Shown here: in pieces, positions 1 through 8,735 of the stretch | Layout: every line of letters starts with the position of its first letter | Position numbering within the stretch: the first letter of the stretch is position 1 | Assembly (NCBI GenBank): GCA_016124845.1 | Contig: WGMW01000002.1 | Location: 30,601 to 94,600, forward strand | Direction of reading: 5' to 3' | Length of the DNA: 64,000 bases | Source: Flavobacteriales bacterium | Lineage (GTDB): Bacteria; Bacteroidota; Bacteroidia; UBA10329 | Program-made: the position numbers and the translations under genes | Notes under the pieces: generated by a model | Database searches by the model: none | Told to the model about the DNA's origin: nothing | What the model saw: only the letters and a program-made list of their open reading frames with translations

Positions 1-878
1 TTCGGAGAGAAGAAATCGAAATGATAGGATATGGAGGAGAATAGGAACATGTCGTTTGCGGCATTTCCCTTGCGCGAACCGGTTCCGGCAGAAGAAACGT
101 TGTCGATCAGATCGGTGAATGCGTAAGAGAACGTTGAAGACACTCGGATGGCAGAACGTGGCGAAACTCGGAAGTGAAATCCGAATGTCGCTGGGATTGT
201 AACTGCAAACTGCTTGTAATTCCCAAGGCTATCCAGGTTTGCTTTTCGCAGATCCGTCTCATAAACATAGTCTGGCCTTAAAACCTGCGCATTGGGTTCG
301 CTCGAACCGTCAGCAGGTTGAGGCAAACTTCTCACCGTACCGTCATTCCAGTAGTTGTAAGCAACTCCGTTACCGTCCTTCAGGTCTCCTTTTGTATTAA
401 AATTGATGGCACCGACACCCACCGAGATGAACGGGTTCAAGAATCTTCCAGCACGCAGAATACCAGCGAAATTGTAGGTGGCCTTCAAGTTAAAATTAAC
501 GATGTCGGTAGCAAAATTCAGGTTGCGTTCTACAGAACCTTCACGTGCACTCATACGTCCGTAAGCAACATCAAATTCGAGCCCGAAGGAAGGACTGAAG
601 TTTTTGAACACGCTTGCCTGAAAACCGTAGTTGTTGATCACAGGATTGATGCGGGAATTATTGTTCACTTCACCAAAATAGTTGAAGAACCCAGCACCGA
701 CACCGATAACGGGCTTGAAGATGGTATGCTCCATGTTCCACGCCTTTCTGTCAGCGCGAATGGCATCACGTTCTGCCTTGGCTTCTTCCTTGGAGGCTAC
801 CGAGGTTGAATCCTGTGCAGAACTTCCGAATACGATGAATACGGAAAGAAAAACGAATGCAAGAAGTTGCTTACACAT
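1..878 (-). CDS. outer-membrane beta-barrel protein, C-terminus outside window
   Basis: Translation from an ATG at 878 opens with a signal peptide (MCKQLLAFVFLSVFIVFGSS, then AQ) and stays open to base 1, so about 292 N-terminal residues are visible. A short charged linker (KEEAKAERDAIRADRKAW) is followed by the alternating glycine/aromatic pattern of a beta-barrel (GVGAGFFNYFGEVN, ISVGVGAINF). It is a paralogue of the gene 8 bases upstream: the two share a loop of form DLKDxNGxxYxYW. Members of such families often end in an OmpA-type domain, but that part is not visible and is not claimed. The likely role is an envelope barrel co-transcribed with the upstream paralogue. Confidence 0.75.
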   Translation of the reverse strand, partial: MCKQLLAFVFLSVFIVFGSSAQDSTSVASKEEAKAERDAIRADRKAWNMEHTIFKPVIGVGAGFFNYFGEVNNNSRINPVINNYGFQASVFKNFSPSFGLEFDVAYGRMSAREGSVERNLNFATDIVNFNLKATYNFAGILRAGRFLNPFISVGVGAINFNTKGDLKDGNGVAYNYWNDGTVRSLPQPADGSSEPNAQVLRPDYVYETDLRKANLDSLGNYKQFAVTIPATFGFHFRVSPRSAIRVSSTFSYAFTDLIDNVSSAGTGSRKGNAANDMFLFSSISYHFDFFSP

Positions 879-886
879 GGTCCTTT

Positions 887-2308
887 CTATTGATCGAAGA
901 AGAAGTCGATTAGGTCATGAAGCTTGGCAGCAGAGAAATCAAGTTCACCTTCAAAGAATGCATCAATGGCCCACGTGATCTCATCAGCAGAGATGAACCC
1001 GTCACCATTTCTGTCAACGACAGCGAAAGCACCCAGATCTTTTGTCCCTTCTTCTTCTTTTGGTTGCTCAAACGTGTAATAGTTGCCAACCTTTGGAAGA
1101 TCGAGATTTGGATAAGCTTCGTAGATGATGTCGTGGGCAACCGCATTGGTATCAGGCAGCACAATGAAGTCAGGGTCAATGGTTACACCGTTTGCGTCAA
1201 CCAAGGCCGAATCGGCAGAAGTTTCTGCATCGCGGTAATCTGGAACACCGTCATTGTCAGAATCAAGCGGGCAGCCTGAAGCGTCAACAGCAGCTCCGGC
1301 TGGCGTGTTGGAACAGAGGTCTTCGATGTTTCTCACACCATCACCATCATCATCCGCATTGTCCATTGAGAGGAAATCGAATGTATCCCATTGAGATGAA
1401 TCTGGTTGTTGCTTTTTGGCACCGATGTGATACGCAAAACCAACAGATGTGTATAGAAAATGGTCGGTTTGCTTGCCGCTCTTGTATCCGTCCAAGTGGT
1501 CGCTTAACGTCCAATAGTAAGTAGCGCTGAAGTCAGCATGGAACATCCGCCCGAACTTGTATCGGAAACCGAGACCGAACGGGAATGCGACCGCACTTTT
1601 CTGAAGCTTGCTTCCATCGAACGATTGCTTCATCGTGGTCTCATACTTATGGTCAACTGTTAGCGCCTGCGCGTTTCCTTCCTGTCCTTGAACAAATGGC
1701 CGGTCCATAACTCTGCCACCTTGTGACCAATAATAATAGGTCTGGCCATTCGCATCTTTCAGGTCGGTCTTCTGCGTCATCTTGAAGATGTAACCAACGC
1801 CACCGAACAAATAGGGAGACCAACGGGAAGCGCGATTGATGATCAAGTTATTGTCCAAATAAACGTTCACTTTAAAGTCAACATTCATCAGCTCGGTCTG
1901 AACGTTTCTGTTTCCCAAGTTCATGTTGTCGGCAGTTGAAGCAATGGTGCTCCGCTCCGTCTCACCGACCCAACCATACAGAAAATTCAAGGCAAAACCG
2001 ACCGCACTGAACGTTCGGTGCTCAACACCTGCGTTGAATCCCCATTTCCAGTTGGTGGTATTGTATAGGTTAATGCCGCTTGCAATATCATCTCCGAAGA
2101 GCGACATGTTACCTCCACCTACATAGATGTAAGGCAATTTGCTATCGTAAAAAGGAGGGCGTGGCTTCTTCTCCTTTTTTTCCTTTTCCTCTTTGGGTTC
2201 CTTTTCTTTCTTCTCTTTTTGAACCTTCTGATCTGCAGGTTCATCTTGGGCGTAAGTGCCGAACGAAATGGATAGAATAAGAAGTGAAAGTATAAGTTTA
2301 AGCTTCAT
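887..2308 (-). CDS. outer-membrane beta-barrel with thrombospondin type 3 repeats and C-terminal EF-hand
   Basis: This is a 473-residue protein when started at the ATG at 2308. That start gives a clean signal peptide (MKLKLILSLLILSISFGTYA-Q); longer starts put untypical sequence in front. A highly charged Lys/Glu linker (about residues 25-50) is followed by a barrel of about 270 residues. Next come calcium-binding thrombospondin type 3 repeats (DADDDGDGVRNIEDLC, DSDNDGVPDYRD) and, at the very end, a canonical EF-hand loop DRNGDGFISADE. Barrel plus TSP3 is the usual OmpA-family arrangement in Bacteroidota, but the peptidoglycan-binding OmpA domain is replaced here by the EF-hand tail. Tandem paralogue of the gene at 1-878. 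Likely a surface-structural protein. Confidence 0.8.
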   Translation of the reverse strand: MKLKLILSLLILSISFGTYAQDEPADQKVQKEKKEKEPKEEKEKKEKKPRPPFYDSKLPYIYVGGGNMSLFGDDIASGINLYNTTNWKWGFNAGVEHRTFSAVGFALNFLYGWVGETERSTIASTADNMNLGNRNVQTELMNVDFKVNVYLDNNLIINRASRWSPYLFGGVGYIFKMTQKTDLKDANGQTYYYWSQGGRVMDRPFVQGQEGNAQALTVDHKYETTMKQSFDGSKLQKSAVAFPFGLGFRYKFGRMFHADFSATYYWTLSDHLDGYKSGKQTDHFLYTSVGFAYHIGAKKQQPDSSQWDTFDFLSMDNADDDGDGVRNIEDLCSNTPAGAAVDASGCPLDSDNDGVPDYRDAETSADSALVDANGVTIDPDFIVLPDTNAVAHDIIYEAYPNLDLPKVGNYYTFEQPKEEEGTKDLGAFAVVDRNGDGFISADEITWAIDAFFEGELDFSAAKLHDLIDFFFDQ

Positions 2309-2424
2309 CCAATTGGTTTTGCGCTTGTTGGGGCTGGTTAGCTGCGCGTAAAAATAGAATAATTCTACTAATTCACGATAGCGTAACATGCACTCGATCT
2401 GAACTTGAAAATGTTTGAAATGCC

Positions 2425-3135
2425 TCAGAAATTGGGCTTGATGCTGTACTTGCTGTAGAACTCCTTGATGGCGTTTGCGGCATCCTCCGCAGTTTCCACC
2501 AGTTTAACGAGGTCGAGGTCGTTTTCGCTGATGTTGCCAGCGCGATCTCGCATCACATTCTTTATCCAGTCGATCAATCCTCCCCAGAATTCGGAACCGA
2601 CAAGCACGATGGGGAACTTGGCGACCTTGCCCGTTTGAATGAGCGTGAGTGCTTCAAAGAGCTCATCCATTGTTCCGAAACCACCAGGTAGCACAATAAA
2701 GCCCTGAGCGTACTTCGTGAACATCAGTTTGCGAACAAAGAAGTAATCGAAATTGATGAGTTTGTCCTGATCGATGTAAGGGTTGGAGTGTTGCTCGAAA
2801 GGGAGGTCGATGTTCAAACCAACAGAACGGCCATTGGCCAATCGCGCGCCTTTATTCGCAGCTTCCATGATGCCTGGGCCGCCACCCGTAATGATTCCGA
2901 ATCCGTGCAGCGATAATTTGTAAGCGATGTCTTCGGCCAATTTGTAATTCGGGTCGTGCGGTTCTGTTCGTGCCGAACCGAATATGGAAACACATGGGCC
3001 GATGCGCGCCAGCGTTTCAAATCCTTCCACAAACTCGGCCATGATCTTGAAGATCTGCCAAGAATCCTTGCTCTTGATCTCCGTCCAGTCGAGTTGCTCC
3101 AGCGCACGTTCGATCCGTTTATCGTCCTCTGTCAT
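2425..3135 (-). CDS. LOG family protein (TIGR00730 Rossmann fold)
   Basis: This 236-residue cytoplasmic protein carries the family signature PGGFGTMDELFE, which binds phosphoribosyl substrates, and an upstream GGGPGIMEAANKGA loop. Characterised LOG proteins are phosphoribohydrolases that release a free base from a nucleoside 5'-monophosphate; many bacterial members are annotated only as putative lysine decarboxylases, a label that is obsolete. TTG (3144) and GTG (3138) lie just upstream in frame; I chose the ATG at 3135 because the conserved fold starts soon after and no ribosome binding site favours the others. The natural substrate cannot be told from the sequence. Confidence 0.88.
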   Translation of the reverse strand: MTEDDKRIERALEQLDWTEIKSKDSWQIFKIMAEFVEGFETLARIGPCVSIFGSARTEPHDPNYKLAEDIAYKLSLHGFGIITGGGPGIMEAANKGARLANGRSVGLNIDLPFEQHSNPYIDQDKLINFDYFFVRKLMFTKYAQGFIVLPGGFGTMDELFEALTLIQTGKVAKFPIVLVGSEFWGGLIDWIKNVMRDRAGNISENDLDLVKLVETAEDAANAIKEFYSKYSIKPNF

Positions 3136-3197
3136 CACATACAATTAACGGTTGCAATGTACGATAAGTGTGCAGCGAAGGTTCAAAGCGCGTTCAC

Positions 3198-6047
3198 CTA
3201 CATCGCCCCAAGGCTTTCCAGTTCTTTCCGAAGGAACTTGCCAGTAAAGGTCTTTTCAGATTTCGCCAGTTCGATCGGTGTTCCGGTTTCCATGATCAAA
3301 CCACCACGTTTTCCGCCTTCCGGACCAAGGTCTATCAAGTGATCAGCACTACGAACGATGTCCAAATTGTGCTCGATCACCAGAACTGTATTGCCTTTAT
3401 CAGCAAGATGATTCAATACTTCCAGCAGAATGCGGATGTCTTCGAAATGCAATCCTGTGGTCGGTTCATCAAGAATGTAGAACGTCTTTCCAGTATCTCG
3501 TTTGCTGAGTTCGGCTGCCAGTTTGATGCGCTGCGCCTCTCCACCAGAAAGCGTTGTGGAACTCTGGCCGAGTTTGATGTAACCCAAACCCACATCATGC
3601 AGCGTTTTTATCTTTTTAAGAATGGAAGGTATGTTTTCGAAGAACTGTACCGCCTCGTCAATGTTCATGTTGAGCACATCCGAAATGGATTTGCCTTTAT
3701 AGCGTATCTCCAGCGTTTCGCGGTTGTAGCGGTTTCCGTTGCAGGTCGGGCATTGAATATGCACATCGGGCAAGAAGTTCATTTCGATGGTCTTCAATCC
3801 AGCACCTTGACATTCTTCGCAACGCCCACCTTTTACATTAAAGGAGAAGCGACCAGGTTTGTAGCCACGGATCTGCGCTTCAGGAACCATCGTGAACAGA
3901 TTGCGAATATCTGAGAAAACGCCCGTGTAAGTCGCAGGATTGGAGCGCGGTGTGCGGCCGATCGGACTCTGATCGATGGCAATTACCTTATCGATGTGTT
4001 CAATTCCGCTCACCTTGTCGTAAGGCATTGGCACCTGTTGCGCGCGGAAGATCTCTCGGTTCAGAATAGGGTAGAGGGTCTCGTTGATCAGCGTGGATTT
4101 GCCACTTCCCGAAACTCCCGTTACGCAGATGAATTTGCCAAGCGGAAATTCCGCATTCACATTTTGAAGGTTGTTTCCACTCGCACCTTTTATCACCAAC
4201 TTCTTTCCGTTTCCTTTTCGGAAAGTCTTTTTTATCGGGATGAGATGACCACCGTTCAAAAAGGAAGCCGTGAGCGAGTCTTTCGCAAGCAGTTCTTTGG
4301 CCGAACCCTGGGCCACAATTTCGCCACCATAAACTCCAGCCTTTGGCCCGATGTCTATCACTTGGTCGGCCGCTTCCATCATATCTTTATCGTGTTCCAC
4401 CACGATCACTGAGTTGCCCGAATCGCGAAGCTTCTTCAATGAATCGATCAAACGCTGATTGTCACGTTGATGAAGTCCAATGCTCGGCTCGTCCAAAATG
4501 TACAGCACGCCAACAAGTTGCGAACCGATCTGTGTGGCAAGTCGAATCCGTTGCGCCTCACCACCTGAAAGAGAACGCGCAGGTCGGTCCAACGACAAAT
4601 AGTCCAACCCGACATCCAACAGGAATTGAACACGGGTTTGAATTTCTTTGATGATCTCTGTGGCAATAAGCTCCTGTTTGTCATCAAACGTGGCAGGAAG
4701 TGCCTCAAACCAGTTCTGTAGTTCCTGAAGGTCCAAAGCAGAGATTTCAGCAATGTTCTTTCCGTTCAGTTTGAAGTGGAGCGCTTCTTTTTTCAGTCGA
4801 GCACCTTCGCAGGTTGGGCAGGTTTTCAAGTGTGTGAAACTCGAAGCCCATTTCTGTAAGGCTTTGCTATCGCCTTCCTCGCTTTGGCGGCTGATGAAAT
4901 TGATGATGCCTTCGAAAGAAAGGGAATAACTGCTGCCGCTCGACCGTTCATCCTTCACTTTGAAAACTTCGCTGCTGCCATAAAGGATCACGTTCATCGC
5001 ATCTTCCGAGATGTCAGCGATCGGGTCTTTCAACGTGAACTCGTATTTCTCACCGATTGCCTCCAGTTGGCGGAAGATCCAGTTGTTCTTGAATTCTCCG
5101 ATAGGGGCAATGCCGCCCCTGGCAATGGAAAGTTTTGGGTTGGGAATGATCTTATCGGCTGAGATCTCGGCCACGGTTCCAAGTCCGTTACATTTCTTGC
5201 ATGCGCCATAAGGCGAATTGAACGAGAAAAGGTTTGGGGCTGGTTCATCGTACGCGATTCCCGAAGTCGGGCACATCAACGAGCGACTGAAAAAGCGCAC
5301 ATTCTCAGAATCATGTTCCAAGGTCATCATGGAGCCTTTGCCGTGCTTCATGGCCATTTGCACCGAGTCGGAAAGTCGCTTGGTGCTTTTGGAATCGATC
5401 TGCATGCGGTCCACCACAATTTCAATATCGTGGACTTTATATCGGTCAAGTTTGATGTCCGAATCGAGGTCAAGAACTTCACCATCCACTCGCACCTTCT
5501 GAAACCCTTGCCGTTTTATCTGCACAAAAAGTTCGCGGTAATGGCCTTTTCTTCCTTTGATGACAGGCGCGAGCAATTGCACTTTCTTCCCATCAAGTTC
5601 GGTTTTGATGATGCGGATGATCTCCTCATCCGAATACTTCACCATCCGTTCGCCCGTATTGTAGCTATAGGCGATGCCAGCGCGTGCGAAAAGCAAACGC
5701 ACCAGGTCATAGATCTCGGTTACCGTTCCCACGGTAGAGCGTGGACTTCGATTAGTGGATTTCTGTTCGATGGAGATGACAGGACTCAGCCCTGTGATAT
5801 TGTCAACATCGGGTCTTTCCAGCGTACCGAGAAACTGACGTGCGTACGAAGCGAACGTTTCAATGTAGCGTCTCTGACCTTCTGCGTAGATCGTGTCAAA
5901 CGCCAAGGATGATTTGCCACTGCCGCTCAGACCAGTGATCACCACGAGTCGGTCGCGCGGAATGCGCACGTCAATGTTCTTTAGGTTATGAACCCGTGCA
6001 CCGTTTACTTCCAGAAAATTGTCTTGGGATTCCAAGTTCTCACTCAT
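3198..6047 (-). CDS. uvrA: excinuclease ABC subunit A
   Basis: UvrA is the damage-recognition ATPase of nucleotide excision repair; it acts as a dimer and loads UvrB on DNA. The 949-residue length is normal. Visible features are two ABC ATPase halves with Walker A loops (GLSGSGKSS at residues 39-47 and GVSGSGKST in the second half), two ABC signatures (LSGGEAQRI, twice), zinc-binding CxxC pairs ([26 protein letters not shown]) and the DEPSIGLH / DEPTTGLH Walker B motifs. The ATG at 6047 matches the usual N-terminus; the frame is open about 200 bases further upstream but that part overlaps the transglycosylase gene. The start overlaps the upstream stop by 8 bases, so the two are probably translationally coupled. 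Confidence 0.98.
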   Translation of the reverse strand: MSENLESQDNFLEVNGARVHNLKNIDVRIPRDRLVVITGLSGSGKSSLAFDTIYAEGQRRYIETFASYARQFLGTLERPDVDNITGLSPVISIEQKSTNRSPRSTVGTVTEIYDLVRLLFARAGIAYSYNTGERMVKYSDEEIIRIIKTELDGKKVQLLAPVIKGRKGHYRELFVQIKRQGFQKVRVDGEVLDLDSDIKLDRYKVHDIEIVVDRMQIDSKSTKRLSDSVQMAMKHGKGSMMTLEHDSENVRFFSRSLMCPTSGIAYDEPAPNLFSFNSPYGACKKCNGLGTVAEISADKIIPNPKLSIARGGIAPIGEFKNNWIFRQLEAIGEKYEFTLKDPIADISEDAMNVILYGSSEVFKVKDERSSGSSYSLSFEGIINFISRQSEEGDSKALQKWASSFTHLKTCPTCEGARLKKEALHFKLNGKNIAEISALDLQELQNWFEALPATFDDKQELIATEIIKEIQTRVQFLLDVGLDYLSLDRPARSLSGGEAQRIRLATQIGSQLVGVLYILDEPSIGLHQRDNQRLIDSLKKLRDSGNSVIVVEHDKDMMEAADQVIDIGPKAGVYGGEIVAQGSAKELLAKDSLTASFLNGGHLIPIKKTFRKGNGKKLVIKGASGNNLQNVNAEFPLGKFICVTGVSGSGKSTLINETLYPILNREIFRAQQVPMPYDKVSGIEHIDKVIAIDQSPIGRTPRSNPATYTGVFSDIRNLFTMVPEAQIRGYKPGRFSFNVKGGRCEECQGAGLKTIEMNFLPDVHIQCPTCNGNRYNRETLEIRYKGKSISDVLNMNIDEAVQFFENIPSILKKIKTLHDVGLGYIKLGQSSTTLSGGEAQRIKLAAELSKRDTGKTFYILDEPTTGLHFEDIRILLEVLNHLADKGNTVLVIEHNLDIVRSADHLIDLGPEGGKRGGLIMETGTPIELAKSEKTFTGKFLRKELESLGAM

Positions 6048-7068
6048 CGCCCTCAGATGATTGAAGCGTGTCTGTATCTGCTTGGATGCTATCGATGAAA
6101 GAATCAGGTTCCATCGAACTGATGTCATAGTAGCCTTCTTTCGGCAGCAGAATTTCATACCGCTTGCGCGATTTGTTGGTGAGATAACTTTGGCGCAGCC
6201 ACGGGTTGAAGATCTTAAGGATCTTGTAATTGACCTTGTGCTTGGCGGCAAATTCGGTGAAGTCTTTTACGGCTGTATCTAAACTCACCGTGTATGTTTC
6301 CTGCGGTAGATACAGGTCTTTCAATCGATAGTGAAAGCCATATTTGGTCGGATGTTCGATAATTTCCTTTGCCGCAAGTATGCGGAACACGTATCTGCTG
6401 GTTTCATCATTCAGCAGCAGGTCATAATAGTTCTTGGCATTCTGTCGCTTCAACTGCTTCTCAACTCCGTTCATACCCATGTTGTAGCTGGCAGCGGCCA
6501 AGGTCCAACTTCCATATTTCTCATGTGCTTCTTTGAGGTACTTGCAAGCGGCTTCCGTTGATTTTCGAACATCATATCGTTCATCAACTTCCGAGTTCAC
6601 TTCCAAGCCGTACTCCTGTCCTGTGTTTTTGAGCAATTGCCAATATCCTGCTGCTCCCGCAGGAGAGACCACGTTGGTCAATCCGCTTTCAACCAACGCC
6701 AAATATTTGAAATCTTCAGGAACTCCGTTCTCTTTCAAAATGGGTTCAATAACGGAAAACCACTTGCTTGCCCGCTTGTGGTACAGCATGCTGTTCGACT
6801 GCCAGTAAGTGTTCACCAAGAGTTCTCGGTCCAGACGTTCTCTTACATCTTGATCGAACACGGGAACTTTTTCTGCGCAAAAGGCAAGGTCTTCTGGAAT
6901 GTTCAGGCTGTAGATGCGATAATCCTCATTGAACTTTTCCTGGAAGGTCTTGTCCTCGGTTTTCACATCATCACTTGAAAAAATGAACAATTGAGGGCCA
7001 AGAATCACCGCCAGCACCAAAGCAGCCGTTGTCAGAATACGCTGGGTTGTTTCTTTACTTGACTTCAT
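6040..7068 (-). CDS. lytic transglycosylase (SLT domain, MltD-like)
   Basis: This 342-residue envelope enzyme is predicted to cleave the MurNAc-GlcNAc bond of peptidoglycan with formation of a 1,6-anhydro product. A hydrophobic N-terminal segment (about residues 11-30) looks like a signal anchor. The SLT domain follows: catalytic Glu127 sits in ALVESG, and the downstream AAGYWQLL and AAASYNMG motifs are the substrate-groove motifs of the family. A degenerate LysM-like tail (YKILKIFNPWL..., YEILLPKEG) closes the protein. Its start overlaps the stop of the WecA-like gene by four bases (ATGA), joining envelope turnover to the polysaccharide operon. Confidence 0.9.
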   Translation of the reverse strand: MKSSKETTQRILTTAALVLAVILGPQLFIFSSDDVKTEDKTFQEKFNEDYRIYSLNIPEDLAFCAEKVPVFDQDVRERLDRELLVNTYWQSNSMLYHKRASKWFSVIEPILKENGVPEDFKYLALVESGLTNVVSPAGAAGYWQLLKNTGQEYGLEVNSEVDERYDVRKSTEAACKYLKEAHEKYGSWTLAAASYNMGMNGVEKQLKRQNAKNYYDLLLNDETSRYVFRILAAKEIIEHPTKYGFHYRLKDLYLPQETYTVSLDTAVKDFTEFAAKHKVNYKILKIFNPWLRQSYLTNKSRKRYEILLPKEGYYDISSMEPDSFIDSIQADTDTLQSSEGDE

Positions 7069-8153
7069 TTCTCCTTGTGTTTATTCACACGGGTTATACC
7101 ATAAAGGAACCCAAAAAGGATGAGAAAATATGCAAGGAACAGACCAAAATGCAAGTATTCCCAGTGTTTGATGACGCGGTCGATAATGACCAGAAAGATG
7201 ACCGATAGGAAGGAAAGGCCGAAGAAGGTCAAAGCCACCTGACGGTCACTCAATCCCAAATAGGATAGGTGATGCGTGGTGTGATCTTTTCCACCCACAA
7301 ATGGCGATTGTCCTTTCAAGAGTCTGTTGATCGTCACGGTTGTCGTATCGATTATCGGTACTATAAAAACCAATAACGCTACAATGAACTGTTTTGTTTG
7401 AATTCGAAAATCGGGCGCTGCGTGTCCGTTCCACAGATAAAGAATCCCGATGGCAGCAAGGAAAACTCCAAGGAACTGACTTCCCGTATCGCCCATGTAC
7501 ATTTTGGACGGGTTCCAGTTGTAGTACAGAAAGCCGAGAAGTCCTGCAAGAACACCCAATAGCGTTATAAAATAAATGCTCATCGCTTCTCCTTTGGAGA
7601 CCAACATGTACAGCACGGCCAAGATCACGGAGATGGATACGGTGGTGGTAATTCCATCCATATTGTCAAGCATATTGATGGAATTCATCAGTCCCACAAC
7701 CCAAAGAATGGTCAGAGAATAATCAATTGCAGTAATTCCCGAGATGTTGATGCTTGTGCCTGTGGCGATGAGAATAATGGCGCTACTGAACTGCGCGAAG
7801 AATTTGAGGAAGGGTTTGGTGTTGTAGGCGTCATCTGCCAACCCGACCACGAAGCCGAGCGAACAAGCGGCCATGATGCCCAAAAATCGAACAATATCGT
7901 TGATGTAGGTTACTGCTTCAAACAGAATGGAATAACAGGCAATGGAGAACAGAAATAGGATGTAAAACGAAATGCCACCGAATGCCGGCTTGGAGGTGGA
8001 ACTCCAACGAACCATGGTCTCATCCTGATTTTTGACCCCGAGCGTTCGGGAGAATTTCAGAAAAAGCCCATTGATCAGGAATGAGAACAGAACAGCACAA
8101 ACCGTGAACGCAGCATATACCACAATGATCTGCTGCTCATCCAACTTCAACAT
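7065..8153 (-). CDS. MraY/WecA-family polyprenyl-phosphate sugar-1-phosphate transferase
   Basis: This 362-residue polytopic membrane protein (about ten hydrophobic segments) carries the glycosyltransferase-4 family motifs: GLADDAYNTKP with the metal-binding Asp pair and NSINMLDNMDGI. The family transfers a sugar-1-phosphate, often GlcNAc-1-P, from a UDP-sugar to undecaprenyl phosphate. Because the neighbours are polysaccharide export genes and not the mur cluster, I read it as the initiating enzyme of an exopolysaccharide or O-antigen (WecA/TagO type) and not MraY. It is the third gene from the 3' end of the minus-strand block and overlaps the lytic transglycosylase gene. Confidence 0.88.
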   Translation of the reverse strand: MLKLDEQQIIVVYAAFTVCAVLFSFLINGLFLKFSRTLGVKNQDETMVRWSSTSKPAFGGISFYILFLFSIACYSILFEAVTYINDIVRFLGIMAACSLGFVVGLADDAYNTKPFLKFFAQFSSAIILIATGTSINISGITAIDYSLTILWVVGLMNSINMLDNMDGITTTVSISVILAVLYMLVSKGEAMSIYFITLLGVLAGLLGFLYYNWNPSKMYMGDTGSQFLGVFLAAIGILYLWNGHAAPDFRIQTKQFIVALLVFIVPIIDTTTVTINRLLKGQSPFVGGKDHTTHHLSYLGLSDRQVALTFFGLSFLSVIFLVIIDRVIKHWEYLHFGLFLAYFLILFGFLYGITRVNKHKEK

Positions 8154-8186
8154 ACTATCTGGCTGACTTTAGTTCGAAGATATGAT

Positions 8187-8729
8187 TTAAAACTGACTGG
8201 TGAAATCCTTGAAGAGGGGGGCAGCTTCGTCCTTTTCCGACAGTATCGGGTCTTCAATACCCCAATCGATGTTCAGTTCAGGGTCATTCCAACGGATGCT
8301 TCCTTCCGAGTCCTTGTTGTAAACTTCCGTACAGTCGTAATAGAAAAGGGTTTCGTCTGCCAAGGTTTTGAATCCATGCGCAAAACCAGGAGGGACCCAA
8401 AGGGCTTTCGCGTTTTCTTCAGAAAGTTCGATGGAATAATGCTTCCCGTAGGTCTTTGAGTTCTTCCGAATGTCAACCACCACATCCAAAACAGCACCTT
8501 TAAGTACGCGTATCAACTTTCCTTGGGCAAATGGTGGGTTCTGAAAATGTAGCCCTCGAACAACCCCGGCCTGCGACTTGGATATATTGGTCTGAGCTAT
8601 GTCAATTGTCAGTCCCAACGCTTCCAAGACGTTTCGGTTATATCCTTCATAAAAATATCCTCGGTGGTCACCGAAAACTTTTGATTCTATGACAAACAGA
8701 TCTTCAAACGCAGTTTTGATCAGCTTCAT
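8187..8729 (-). CDS. rfbC: dTDP-4-dehydrorhamnose 3,5-epimerase
   Basis: RfbC converts dTDP-4-dehydro-6-deoxyglucose to the L-lyxo isomer on the way to dTDP-L-rhamnose. The 180-residue length is that of the family. The cupin-fold motifs are present: GVVRGLHFQNPP (containing the catalytic His), LDVVVDIRKNSKTYGKH and PPGFAHGF. The other rhamnose genes (rfbA, rfbB, rfbD) are not in the window. It sits 6 bases downstream of the wzc-like gene in the exopolysaccharide operon, which suggests that rhamnose or a related deoxy sugar is part of the polymer. Confidence 0.93.
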   Translation of the reverse strand: MKLIKTAFEDLFVIESKVFGDHRGYFYEGYNRNVLEALGLTIDIAQTNISKSQAGVVRGLHFQNPPFAQGKLIRVLKGAVLDVVVDIRKNSKTYGKHYSIELSEENAKALWVPPGFAHGFKTLADETLFYYDCTEVYNKDSEGSIRWNDPELNIDWGIEDPILSEKDEAAPLFKDFTSQF

Positions 8730-8735
8730 TCTTTC

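Noticed and set aside
6048..6251. N-terminal extension of UvrA to 6251
   Set aside because: The added 68 residues are read out of the transglycosylase gene in another frame and are not UvrA-like; the ATG at 6047 fits the family.
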